40,815 nt of DNA, taken from assembly GCF_030378065.1 (NCBI RefSeq), contig NZ_JAUCGJ010000041.1, forward strand, positions 1 to 40,815. The letters run 5' to 3'. The notes under the pieces are model-generated. The model was given only the letters and a program-made list of their open reading frames with translations. It made no database searches and was not told where the DNA came from. The stretch is from Candidatus Venteria ishoeyi (lineage in GTDB: Bacteria; Pseudomonadota; Gammaproteobacteria; Beggiatoales; Beggiatoaceae). The translations under genes and the position numbers were made by a program. Shown piece by piece: positions 17,799-26,359 of the stretch; position 1 is the stretch's first letter, and the number at the start of each line of letters is the position of its first letter.

Positions 17799-18596
17799 TT
17801 ATGTCAGCCACGGAAAATCAGGACTTTGTTGTTGACTGATTAAAAAATAAGGATTGTTGTCAAGTTCAGGTTCCAGCACCTGCATGAGGTTTTGTGCATA
17901 AGTCCAGCGCAGGCTGATATTTTGCTGTGAATCTTCACGTAAGATGCCCTTGGATTGCAGAAAATCAAGGCGTTTTTTCTGGTCATAAAAGGGCTGCATC
18001 ACGCCATGTTGGTTAAGCTTGCGTAAATAAGCCGGATAATTAATGAGCTGATGGTTTGTAGCGTTATGATAAATCTGACCCGATAGCATTTTGAGCTGGC
18101 GATAAGGCACTTGTTGTTGCCATTCCAGTTGATGAATCAGCGTAGACCAGAAACCGGGCATATCAATATTTAAAATCACGGCATTATTGCAATATAAATG
18201 TGCAAATACACTATTTTTGCCAAAACAACAGGGACTGTTTAAGCAACTTTGTTGTGCGAGATAGTTGTGGCTGTCAAGCAGGCTGTAAACCGGATCTGAT
18301 GTGCGCGGCATACCTGATAAACGCAGTTCTTCGGAAAAACGCCCGGTTTCTGCATGAGAATACAGGCGATGAAAAATCCGACCCATGCGGAAGCTGGTAA
18401 TAGTATAAGCAGGGATTAATATGCTATAGGGCTGGAAAGACAATAAAGCGGCTTTAATCTGTTGGCTCAATGCGGGATAACTCAGGCGGGTGCACTGCTG
18501 TAAACCACGCAGACGTGCGTGTACCATAATAATGCGATGTTTGGGGAAGGCCAGTTTTTGCAATTGTGCTTCCAGCCTTGCTTGCAGGCTTTCCAT
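17799..18596 (-). CDS. AAC(3)-like N-acetyltransferase superfamily protein
   Basis: The 265-residue protein resembles the aminoglycoside 3-N-acetyltransferase fold (Antibiotic_NAT). It starts with a helix and IIMVHARLRGL, matching the family's (L/M)VHSSL segment. ILIPAYTITSF, PRTSDPVYSLLDSH and CCFGKNSVFAHLYCNNAVILNID follow, equivalent to the family's RTxHPxxS and FGxxSPxxKLxxxxGxVLxLG motifs. Several consensus positions differ, including Asp where His is usual in RTSxP, so aminoglycoside resistance should not be assumed. Relatives also acylate sugars in polysaccharide pathways. Its ATG overlaps the TAA of the upstream binding-protein gene by one base, indicating translational coupling. Confidence 0.65.
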   Translation of the reverse strand: MESLQARLEAQLQKLAFPKHRIIMVHARLRGLQQCTRLSYPALSQQIKAALLSFQPYSILIPAYTITSFRMGRIFHRLYSHAETGRFSEELRLSGMPRTSDPVYSLLDSHNYLAQQSCLNSPCCFGKNSVFAHLYCNNAVILNIDMPGFWSTLIHQLEWQQQVPYRQLKMLSGQIYHNATNHQLINYPAYLRKLNQHGVMQPFYDQKKRLDFLQSKGILREDSQQNISLRWTYAQNLMQVLEPELDNNPYFLISQQQSPDFPWLT

Positions 18597-19801
18597 TATT
18601 CAACTTGTGGCTGTTCTATGTCCTGATACACTTCATCAGCAACCCCAAGCATTTCAATGGAAGGCTCAAAGCCAATCAACTGCGCAGTTTTCATATTCAG
18701 TGCAATTTTCGGGGGATTGCGGAAAAACTGTGGCAGGTCACGGGGTTTTTTACCATTTAAAATTTTGGCGATGGTGTCGGCATAAAATTGTCCGACAAAC
18801 TTAAAATCAGATAAGGCCATACTGAATAAAATACCACGTTTGACATCCTGACTGCCAGCCTGGGAAAAAGATGGAATGTTATGCTCTAGCAGTGGTTGCA
18901 CCAGCTTTGGCATATTAGCGCGGGTGGCTCCCGGATGGCGCACCCGGTAAAGGGCATCGATTTTAGGGGCTAATTCCTGATAACATTGGGCCAGGTTTTG
19001 TTCTGCCGTTTCTGGTTCCACGTCATTAAATACAGCATAACAGCGCACTAACTTAAAACCTAACTCACCGGCAACTTTTTCTACGGCATCAATGGCTGAA
19101 AAGCTGCGGCCTTCCTGAGTATTTTCATAAACAATGCCCAGACGCTTAAATGGGATAATGTCATAAAATAAACGTACCTGGCGCTGATGTCTGTCTGGAT
19201 CAACTTTTGCGTGAATATGCTCAAAACCGGAATCATTAACGCTGAGGATGATACCCGCCGCAATCGGATCAGTTGTGGATAGCACCATCGTTGGCACCTG
19301 ATGTGCATTGCTTGCCATATCCTGACCGGCCCAGGTACCCATTGCCAGCATAAAATCAATATCCTGAGTTTCATTCAGGCGCTCAAGTACGGTGTTGCGG
19401 ATCATAAAACGTTGTTCTTTATCCCAGTTTGCAGACCAATAGGCGTCTTCTACAAATTTCAGATAATTACTGTTGAGGTTTTTTGCCATCCATAGCCATA
19501 ATGCACTGTTATCCCGGAGATCGTCCTGTTTAGGCAAATCGGCTTGTTCAATCCAGCCGCGATTCATCAAGCCTTGCACGACTGCCAGCAGGGTGCGTTG
19601 GTAAGATTCATAAATACCACCCTGAATATAACCCACGCGCCATTTTTTGCCATGATTACTGACTGGCATCACTGCTTCAATGGAAGAAACAGTTCTGGTT
19701 TCAGTTTCGGCAGAGACTGTATTAAAATGAAATAATGTATTGGCGTGATTTGAAGTCATGAGACCCAGAATGAATATCAAGGTCGAAATCAATGGTTTCA
19801 T
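18596..19801 (-). CDS. ABC-type periplasmic substrate-binding protein (type 1 fold, TrpX-like)
   Basis: The start chosen is the Met at 19801, which gives a signal peptide (MKPLISTLIFILGLMTSNHA) preceded by AGGAA at good spacing. An upstream in-frame Met at 19846 would overlap the divergent cyclase gene. The mature protein resembles the ABC_sub_bind family: KKWRVGYIQGG at the N-terminus, a two-lobe layout with VPTMVLSTTDPIAAGI in the middle, KRLGIVYEN at the lobe switch, and IPSFSQAGSQDVKRGILFSM near the end. No permease or ATPase gene is adjacent, so a sensory role feeding the downstream signalling proteins is as plausible as transport. It is first in the minus-strand operon. Confidence 0.82.
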   Translation of the reverse strand: MKPLISTLIFILGLMTSNHANTLFHFNTVSAETETRTVSSIEAVMPVSNHGKKWRVGYIQGGIYESYQRTLLAVVQGLMNRGWIEQADLPKQDDLRDNSALWLWMAKNLNSNYLKFVEDAYWSANWDKEQRFMIRNTVLERLNETQDIDFMLAMGTWAGQDMASNAHQVPTMVLSTTDPIAAGIILSVNDSGFEHIHAKVDPDRHQRQVRLFYDIIPFKRLGIVYENTQEGRSFSAIDAVEKVAGELGFKLVRCYAVFNDVEPETAEQNLAQCYQELAPKIDALYRVRHPGATRANMPKLVQPLLEHNIPSFSQAGSQDVKRGILFSMALSDFKFVGQFYADTIAKILNGKKPRDLPQFFRNPPKIALNMKTAQLIGFEPSIEMLGVADEVYQDIEQPQVE

Positions 19802-19834
19802 ACAGCGGGTTTCCTGAATTTTGAGAGTGTATTC

Positions 19835-22800
19835 ATGTTTAAACATCTTAAATTGCGAGGGCGGTTGTTACTATCGTTCTTTTTAATCACCTGCATCTCC
19901 ACCGTATCTATGACGGTTTTTTCTATTTATTATTTTTCAGATAAAATCCGTAGTGAGGCACTGCTCAATATGCGTAAGCATATTCAGTTGGCTGATTTAA
20001 TCTACCAGAATCAGGTTAAAGAAATCAAAAATACCAGTCATCGCCTGTCGCGGCAAAATGCATTAAAACTACTGGTACATTTTGAGATTAAACCCAAACT
20101 GGCAGGTCACCTGGATCAATTTTTACAAAATATTAATGCGCATCAGTTAATCGTGGTCAATCCACAAAAACAGCGTCTGGCGCAAGCTGTCAAACCTGAT
20201 TTTGAAATCTTAAATAATTTTCAGGATTTTACCCATAATGCACTGCTGGAAGTTGCACTGAAAGAAGATCGCAGTGTTGCCAGTTCTGAACATATTAAGC
20301 TCAATGGGCAATCATTTCTGGCGATTAGCGCAATCAGTCCCATTCATCGTAGCGACCGGGTAAAAGCACGGTCTAATGCACCCAATAAACGCTCGGATAA
20401 TAGTGCAATCATCGGTGCGGTTATTGTACATTATATTTTAAATAACAATGCACAACTCAGTGAAAGGATTCAGGATTTGCTGGGCGTGGATGCTGTTATT
20501 TATCAAAATGGACAGGCGATTAATTATAAAACACTGCAACACACGCTTAGCCCGCCACATATTAAACCCGCATTGTATCAACAACTCATCAGCACCCCCG
20601 GTAATCTGGAAGTGGCAGAAATCGACTTTGATGGCCAGTTAGCCGAATATCAAAGCGTAAAAAATATTAGCGGTCAAGCGATTGCGGTACTGGCTATCAG
20701 CCGTTCTGCCGCGCCTTATATGCAAACCATCTTAAAAGCAGGTCTGAGTATGCTGGGCATTATGCTGTTTTGCATTATTGGCGCTTCCGTGCTGGGTTAC
20801 TGGCTGGCACACAGCATACTAGGGCCGTTAAACCACCTGCTCAATGGTGTTAAACGTATTACTTCTGGAGATTTATCCTATGAAATCAGCCTTGATTTAA
20901 AAGATGAAATGGGTACGCTGGCAACTGCGTTTAATGGCATGTCACGTCAGTTGCATGAATTGGTGGAAACGCTGGAGCAACGTATTGAGCAAGCCACCCA
21001 TAAATTACAAAATGCCCTGGCTCACCTGGCCGCCATTATCGACAATATGCCTGATGGTTTATTGGTCACCGATAACCGTACCCTGATTATCCAGGTTAAT
21101 CCTGCGTTGTCAGCCATGTTTCCCAATTATAACAATCCAGAATCAGGCTCAGAAAGCCTGCTGGAAAAAGAATGCACCCAGTTTAATGCTGAAATCAGTG
21201 AACTGATACACCAGTCCCGTTTATATCCCAACAAGGTACACAGCGCGGAAATTAAACTGGCAGGTGAGCATATCGGGCAGGCCGTCGCCACTGCAATCAT
21301 TCAAAAAGATAGTCTTCATGAAGAGGCCGGGACTTATATTGGCAGCCAATATATCGGCAGCGTGGTGCTGATTCGGGATATTACCCGTGAAAAAGAAATC
21401 GATCAGATGATGAAAAACACGATTGATACCTTAACTCGTGTTGGCACGGCATTATCGGCTGAAAAGAATCTGAATACTTTGCTGGACTTGTTTGTGGCGG
21501 AAGCGCGTAATGTCTGTCATGCCGATGGCGGTACTCTGTATGTACTTAAAGATAAACAATTATATTTTAAGATTGTACAAAACCAATCCATGAATATTTT
21601 TATGGGCGGAGATTCCGGTCACAGCAACACCCTGCCTGCGATTTCCATTGATGAAAATAAAATCTCTGCACATTGCGCAAAACATAAGGAAGTGATTCAG
21701 GCAGAAGATATTTATCATGACCAACAATTTGATTTTTCCTCCACCATTCAATATGACGCGGAAATGGGTTACAAAACTCACGGCATGTTAGCGATTCCCA
21801 TGCTGGATCGGCGCAATCAAGCCGTTGGTGTTTTGCAGTTGATTAATCCCACCGATCCCAAAACCGGGGAAGCTGCCCGTTTTGAAAAAAACCAGATTGA
21901 AATCATTTATTCTTTAGCCAGTCAAGCGGCGGTTGCGGTTGAAAATATTCATAGCCAGGAGCAGATAGCGCGTAAAAATGCTGCATTTAAGCGTTTTGTA
22001 CCTACGGAATTTATCAGCCATCTGGGTAAAAAAGAAATTGAGGAAGTTAAACTGGGCGAGGCCACCCAGGAATCTATGTCGGTTTTATTTTCCGATATTC
22101 GCGCCTTTACTTCTCTGTCCGAGCAGCTCACCCCGGAAGAAACCTTTAACTTTCTGAATATTTACCTGCAAAGCATCGGCCCTAATATCGTTGGCAATGG
22201 TGGCTTTATCGATAAATATATCGGTGATGCGATTATGGCACTGTTTCCCGGCAAACATCCCTATACCACCGATAATGCCGTTGCTGCCGCTATTGGCATG
22301 ATCCAAAGCCTGCAACTGCTGAACCAATACCGCAAAACACATGAGCAATTTCCAATTTATATCGGCATCGGCATCCACACCGGCCCGTTGACGCTGGGCA
22401 CCATCGGTTTTGAAGAACGCATAGAGAGTACCGTTATTGGCGATACGGTGAATGTCGCTTCACGTGTGGAAAGCTTAACCAAACAATATGCGATTAATAT
22501 CGGTATCACTGAATCGACCTATCAATGTTTAAACAATCCAGATGACTATTTAATTCGGGAAATTGATACGGTACAAGTCAAAGGCAAGGCGCAATCACTG
22601 ACCATTTATTCCATACTGGATGCAGAACCTGAAGCCCGAAAAGTACAATTTCGGGCCACGCTGGATGATTATCATCAGGCACTGAGCCTGTATAAACAAC
22701 GCCAATGGCAGGAGGCAGTGGATATATTTAACCATATTGATACGCTGTTGCCAGGAGATCGCATGATTGAAATCTATCAGGAACGCTGTCACAGTTTGTT

Positions 22801-22858
22801 GGAAAAACCACCGCTGGAAGGCACCTGGACGGGGGTGACGCGGCTGACTAAAAAATAG
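19835..22858 (+). CDS. Membrane-bound class III adenylate cyclase with HAMP, PAS and GAF domains
   Basis: The protein has 1007 residues. A membrane helix (about 12-34) is followed by an extracytoplasmic sensor region (to about 300), a second helix (about 305-328), HAMP (ILGPLNHLLNGVKRITSGDLSYE), a coiled linker, PAS (about 395-520) and GAF (about 535-705). The class III cyclase domain (about 735-925) has both metal-binding aspartates (FSDIRAFT and YIGDAIMALF). Substrate-selecting residues look like Lys (FIDKYIGD) and Thr (STVIGDTVNVASRVE), a pair typical of many bacterial adenylate rather than guanylate cyclases. The C-terminus has a TPR-like tail (YHQALSLYKQRQWQEAVDIF). It starts only 33 bp from the divergent binding-protein gene, so their promoters must overlap coding sequence. 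Confidence 0.92.
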   Translation: MFKHLKLRGRLLLSFFLITCISTVSMTVFSIYYFSDKIRSEALLNMRKHIQLADLIYQNQVKEIKNTSHRLSRQNALKLLVHFEIKPKLAGHLDQFLQNINAHQLIVVNPQKQRLAQAVKPDFEILNNFQDFTHNALLEVALKEDRSVASSEHIKLNGQSFLAISAISPIHRSDRVKARSNAPNKRSDNSAIIGAVIVHYILNNNAQLSERIQDLLGVDAVIYQNGQAINYKTLQHTLSPPHIKPALYQQLISTPGNLEVAEIDFDGQLAEYQSVKNISGQAIAVLAISRSAAPYMQTILKAGLSMLGIMLFCIIGASVLGYWLAHSILGPLNHLLNGVKRITSGDLSYEISLDLKDEMGTLATAFNGMSRQLHELVETLEQRIEQATHKLQNALAHLAAIIDNMPDGLLVTDNRTLIIQVNPALSAMFPNYNNPESGSESLLEKECTQFNAEISELIHQSRLYPNKVHSAEIKLAGEHIGQAVATAIIQKDSLHEEAGTYIGSQYIGSVVLIRDITREKEIDQMMKNTIDTLTRVGTALSAEKNLNTLLDLFVAEARNVCHADGGTLYVLKDKQLYFKIVQNQSMNIFMGGDSGHSNTLPAISIDENKISAHCAKHKEVIQAEDIYHDQQFDFSSTIQYDAEMGYKTHGMLAIPMLDRRNQAVGVLQLINPTDPKTGEAARFEKNQIEIIYSLASQAAVAVENIHSQEQIARKNAAFKRFVPTEFISHLGKKEIEEVKLGEATQESMSVLFSDIRAFTSLSEQLTPEETFNFLNIYLQSIGPNIVGNGGFIDKYIGDAIMALFPGKHPYTTDNAVAAAIGMIQSLQLLNQYRKTHEQFPIYIGIGIHTGPLTLGTIGFEERIESTVIGDTVNVASRVESLTKQYAINIGITESTYQCLNNPDDYLIREIDTVQVKGKAQSLTIYSILDAEPEARKVQFRATLDDYHQALSLYKQRQWQEAVDIFNHIDTLLPGDRMIEIYQERCHSLLEKPPLEGTWTGVTRLTKK

Positions 22859-23086
22859 ACTATCATTGCTGGTGGGGCAATTCTATATTTTATATTTAAA
22901 TTTTATATCTAAATTCTTTCCAGGCTTTTTCCAAATAGCTATTTACATGCTAAACTTGAAATATTTATATCTAACCTGAACCTAATATAAAATGTTTTCA
23001 GGGAAGGATATTAAGATTTAGTGTGTATTATCAAAATACTTAGCATGTGTTAGCAAAAAATTTTACTATAGCACGGAAAAACTATC

Positions 23087-23363
23087 ATGTTACAAAAAAA
23101 TGCTTTAGCCTGCGTGGTTGCCTTGTTATTACCTAGTGTGGCTTTTACTTATAACACTGGGTTTGATAAAAATACATTTGATGACCTGAATAATTTATTT
23201 AATGAAATGGATACAAACCAGCAGGTGAAGATATTACCTCATCTGACCCTGGAAGCACTCATGAACATTTCTGTCACCAGCGCTTCCAATATGAGTAAAA
23301 AAACTCGGAAGCACGGGCTTCAGTGAGCGTGGTTAGCGTAGAAGAGATTAAACGTCATGCTTA
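23087..23363 (+). pseudogene. N-terminal fragment of a TonB-dependent receptor, frameshifted and truncated
   Basis: The open frame (79 residues, to 23326) has a signal peptide (MLQKNALACVVALLLPSVAF). It then has LTLEALMNISVTSAS, the segment that precedes the plug domain in many TonB-dependent receptors. At a run of seven A's (about 23294-23300) the frame is lost. Reading on in the frame that would result from one extra A gives SEARASVSVVSVEEIKRHA, an excellent match to the start of a plug domain (ASVxVVTxEDIKR). That frame stops at a TAG formed exactly at the border with MITE copy C. The rest of the receptor, normally 600 or more residues, is absent from the window. Confidence 0.8.
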
Positions 23364-23407
23364 GGAGTGAGAATTTTATAACTTCAGCAACTTGGCTGGT
23401 CTTTTTC
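23364..23407 (-). mobile_element. MITE-like repeat, copy C, left part (split by IS66 element)
   Basis: This is the first 44 bp of a 158-bp copy, preceded by TTA at 23361-23363. It begins GGAGTGAGAATTTTATAACT and runs to TCTTTTTC (23400-23407), where the IS66-family element starts. Joining it to 25517-25630 restores exactly 158 bp. The 335-bp gene-free stretch at 23327-23661 consists of the receptor remnant, this piece and the non-coding end of the IS. Confidence 0.9.
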
Positions 23408-25508
23408 GTAAATATTCCGTCTCCCCATTCCCAGTAATATCAACTGATTGGCACTTTATTTAGGCACTATTTCAAGGGATTTCCCTATAAGTCTTTGATT
23501 TGAACACGCTGTTTGTCAAGTTGTGATGGTAAAACTGAGCAGGACGATTGCCTGGTTTCCAGCAATGCAGGATATACCCATTCAACAGACACAATGGCGG
23601 CAGAGTATCCTCAAGTATCAGAGTTATTTACTGCTGAAATTGTGTCTGCAGTAATGCTTGCTCATGAGTTGAGATGAGTTTGTACTGAATTTGCAGGAGG
23701 TGCTTGGGAGGGATAGGGACGAGTCAATTCTGCCCTGCGCGTTTCATCCATCAACCAGGGGATGAATGAATTTATGTCTTGGGGTGCTTTGCCAGCATTT
23801 TCGGCACAGGCAGTAAGATAAGCCATTAACCAGTGGCGCTGATTGATGTCCCAAACCCCCAGGGTTTGGGTAATAGAAAACAGGGCTGCTGCTAACTCCG
23901 CGCTCCAGATGCTACCTGAACCGTAGTAGCTTTTGCGACCTGTTACTGGACCGCGAATAGCATTTTCTCCTAAATTATTATCCATCGGCACATCTGGGTT
24001 TTCGATAAATACGGTGAGTCCCTGCCAATGATCAAGCAGGCTTTGATAGACTTTTTTTTGTTTTATCTGGGCGCTATTTGAGCGTTTGCTTGCTTGGGAC
24101 TTATTTTGTTGTTTGTTATTGTCCTGCATTATGCCTTTGCTGGCTTCATCATGCATGCGTTGCAGTGCATCTTGCAGGGTTTGCTGGCATTGAGTGAATT
24201 GTTTGGATTGTTCGCTTAACGGCAGTTCTGGATTCCAATGCTCAAGCCGCAATTTGTTCAGATGATAGATATTACCAATCCGTTCTTTCCAATCCAGTCC
24301 CCATTCATTAAGTTCGGCAAAAGCACGCCCAGCGTCAAGAAAATCACGTCGTACATGCGCCCAGCAGAAAGCAAGGATAATGTTGTCTGCTAATCGCGCG
24401 AGTTTTTTGTAGGCGCTGTAGCGATCGCAGATAATGATGACGAGGTCATTTTGCAAACCAGCAAAATGAGCGCCAGGAACGGTTGCGCTACGACTGGGGT
24501 CAATGCAGTAGAATATGACTGATTGAGAGCGAGTAACCCACAGATACCAGCGACTACCCACTTTGCCTTCAATTTCTACGAAGACTTCCCAACGGGTTTC
24601 GTCATTATGGAAAATTTTTTCTCCCATTTGTCGGATGTAGAGTGCTTCCAGTATGGGATCGAACAAGTGTGCCAGATTTTTCAGTCCACCTGCCAGTGTC
24701 CCTGGAGAGACGGGACACCCCAAATCTTGCAAGCCTTGCAAATAGCGATTGGCTGGCTGTCCATAACGGTATTTATTGAGTATTGCTTCTACCCAGAAGC
24801 TGACATTATAGGAACTGTGGGGAATTAACGTGGGTGGTGGTGGTGCCGTAATTATAGTGGGAAGGTGATTGTCACACGTACACCCCTGATTACGTGTATA
24901 GGCTGGTCGTGAATAGCGACGGGTGTGGGCTTTTACCTCGACTTCTATCACATCGCTTTGTTTGTCTAATTCAGGTTTGCGAATATGAGGGAGTCCACAA
25001 TCAGGGCATTTTTTCTGCTCATCCGGTAAATCCAATGGGGCGGTATGAACAAGAGGTAGATTAGGCCGATTAGTCCGACCATGACCGGGGCTACCCGGTT
25101 GTTGTCCTCGGTTACGTTTGGGAGCTTGGTCAGAGTTATTGGTATTTTTTTCAGAGTTTTGTTTCTTGCTTTTTTCGCTACTTTTACCGAATAAACGTTT
25201 ATTAAGGTCATTAATTTTTGCATCTTTGAGGATTATTTCTTCCTCAAGCGCTTTTATTTTAGCCTTATCCCGAATCTGTTGAGCTTCCAGATAGTTTATC
25301 CGGCAACGCTGTTCTATATCCTGCTGTTTGGTAATAATTATCGTTTCTTGAGCAAAGGGCGCTGGCTCATCTGAGGTAAAGCAGACGATTGGTTGAACGC
25401 CATCTGAGGAATGTGCTGTTGTCGTAACTTCCATGGGCTATTTTATACACCATTTTCCTCTTGCTGTACTACTTTTTTTCTCAGCTGATAGGATGACCGA
25501 ATATTTAC
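23408..25508 (-). mobile_element. IS66-family insertion sequence, single-transposase type (2101 bp)
   Basis: The ends are inverted repeats starting with the IS66-typical GTAA: GTAAATATTCCGTC at the left and GTAAATATTCGGTC read inward from the right, one mismatch in 14. The element is flanked by a perfect 8-bp direct duplication, TCTTTTTC (23400-23407 and 25509-25516), the usual IS66 target-site length. Only the large transposase gene is present, with no accessory tnpA/tnpB, as in the ISBst12-like subgroup. About 250 bp between its left end and the transposase stop have no gene. The near-perfect ends suggest a recent insertion. Confidence 0.93.
23662..25434 (-). CDS. tnpC: IS66-family transposase (TnpC)
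   Basis: The transposase has 590 residues. The N-terminal part has a leucine-zipper-like helix (NYLEAQQIRDKAKIKALEEE) and the KRLFGKSSEK motif. A zinc-finger-like segment with CPDCGLPH and CTCDNH follows. The catalytic domain keeps the likely DDE residues: Asp in HNDETRWEVF, Asp in ICDRYSAYKKL, and Glu in NNLGENAIRGPVTGRKSYYG. Length and motifs are complete, so the enzyme is probably active. It is the only gene of the surrounding IS. Confidence 0.95.
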   Translation of the reverse strand: MEVTTTAHSSDGVQPIVCFTSDEPAPFAQETIIITKQQDIEQRCRINYLEAQQIRDKAKIKALEEEIILKDAKINDLNKRLFGKSSEKSKKQNSEKNTNNSDQAPKRNRGQQPGSPGHGRTNRPNLPLVHTAPLDLPDEQKKCPDCGLPHIRKPELDKQSDVIEVEVKAHTRRYSRPAYTRNQGCTCDNHLPTIITAPPPPTLIPHSSYNVSFWVEAILNKYRYGQPANRYLQGLQDLGCPVSPGTLAGGLKNLAHLFDPILEALYIRQMGEKIFHNDETRWEVFVEIEGKVGSRWYLWVTRSQSVIFYCIDPSRSATVPGAHFAGLQNDLVIIICDRYSAYKKLARLADNIILAFCWAHVRRDFLDAGRAFAELNEWGLDWKERIGNIYHLNKLRLEHWNPELPLSEQSKQFTQCQQTLQDALQRMHDEASKGIMQDNNKQQNKSQASKRSNSAQIKQKKVYQSLLDHWQGLTVFIENPDVPMDNNLGENAIRGPVTGRKSYYGSGSIWSAELAAALFSITQTLGVWDINQRHWLMAYLTACAENAGKAPQDINSFIPWLMDETRRAELTRPYPSQAPPANSVQTHLNS

Positions 25509-25516
25509 TCTTTTTC

Positions 25517-25630
25517 TCCATTTTCTACGTTGTGAAAACAGTTACATAGCTTGCTATGCGCCTGTTTTCACGCCTTGAAAATGAATAAAAATCCTGCGCC
25601 CAGTTTCTGTATTTATTTCATCCTCACTCC
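25517..25630 (-). mobile_element. MITE-like repeat, copy C, right part
   Basis: The remaining 114 bp of copy C follow the second TCTTTTTC duplication. This part includes the central palindrome (CATAGCttGCTATG) and ends CTCACTCC followed by TTA (25631-25633), which is also the left flank of copy D. The gene-free stretch 25435-25757 is made up of the IS end, this piece and copy D. Confidence 0.9.
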
Positions 25631-25633
25631 TTA

Positions 25634-25684
25634 GGAGTGAGAATTTTATAACTTCAGAAACTGGACTTATTTTATCCTCACTCC
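25634..25684 (-). mobile_element. MITE-like repeat, copy D, internally deleted (51 bp)
   Basis: Only the two ends of the repeat are present: GGAGTGAGAATTTTATAACT... joined to ...ATTTTATCCTCACTCC, flanked by TTA on both sides (25631-25633 and 25685-25687). The core is missing. It abuts copy C and shares its TTA. Confidence 0.85.
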
Positions 25685-25757
25685 TTATCGCTTTTAATTC
25701 CGTTTCGTGTTAAAAAAGTACCCATGAAAATAACCATTTTTGTATCTGGGAAATTTG

Positions 25758-26264
25758 ATGGGACTGTTTTTTTTACGCTTTCTGCTAATTCTTGTGGTTT
25801 TGTTTGTACTGGAAATGAGTATGCCGGTACAACAGATGCTGATTTTACCCTGGACAACACAACTGGCAGCATTGTGTGGCACGTTGGTACACTATTTTGA
25901 CCCCGGCGTATTGGTCACAGGTGCGGAAATTCGCAGTAGTGATCGCAGTTTTGCTGTTGTGATTCGTAGTGGCTGTAATGGGGTTGAAGCCCTGATTATT
26001 CTGATTGCCGCGCTGTTTGCCTTTCCCGCCAGCAATGCTTATCGTGTTACGGGTTTACTGATTGGCGCACTTGCGGTGCAGGGCTTAAACATCATACGCA
26101 TTATCAGCCTGTTTTATCTGGGGCAATGGAGCTTGTCTGCTTTTCAGTGGGCGCATTTATATGCCTGGGAAGTGCTGATTATGCTGGACGTGCTGATTGT
26201 CTTCATGCTTTGGTTGCGCGCCCTGCCGATTCCCAAAAATCATGAGCCAGTTATAGCGACATAA
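25758..26264 (+). CDS. xrtH: Exosortase H-like membrane transpeptidase
   Basis: This is a small polytopic membrane protein (168 residues from the ATG at 25758, which has GGGAAA upstream; a TTG start six codons earlier is less likely). It carries the three conserved exosortase/archaeosortase residues in their motifs: Cys73 in RSGCNGVEA, Arg114 in LNIIRIISLFYLG and His133 in FQWAHLYAWE. The compact size and the RIISLFYLGQW and WAHLYAWEVLIMLD wording match exosortase H, the enzyme paired with IPTLxxWG-CTERM substrates. I found no protein with such a sorting tail in the window, so substrates must be elsewhere. It lies 95 bp upstream of pgeF and 70 bp after MITE copy D. Confidence 0.82.
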   Translation: MGLFFLRFLLILVVLFVLEMSMPVQQMLILPWTTQLAALCGTLVHYFDPGVLVTGAEIRSSDRSFAVVIRSGCNGVEALIILIAALFAFPASNAYRVTGLLIGALAVQGLNIIRIISLFYLGQWSLSAFQWAHLYAWEVLIMLDVLIVFMLWLRALPIPKNHEPVIAT

Positions 26265-26359
26265 GAAAGTAACTTAGCCGGTGCTGTATGAGTCGTGATT
26301 TTTTCTGAGGGACAACACCCCTGAGCCGCTACCTGTACAAGATGATCAGAAGCTAAACT

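Noticed and set aside
17799..18596. Calling the AAC(3)-like gene an aminoglycoside resistance gene
   Set aside because: Motif positions diverge and the operon context is signalling; only fold-level similarity is supported.
19802..19846. Longer N-terminus for the ABC-type binding protein
   Set aside because: It would overlap the divergent cyclase start and place a charged stretch before the signal peptide.
25740..25757. Upstream TTG start for xrtH
   Set aside because: The ATG at 25758 has a better-placed GGGAAA and removes only six residues of unconserved sequence.
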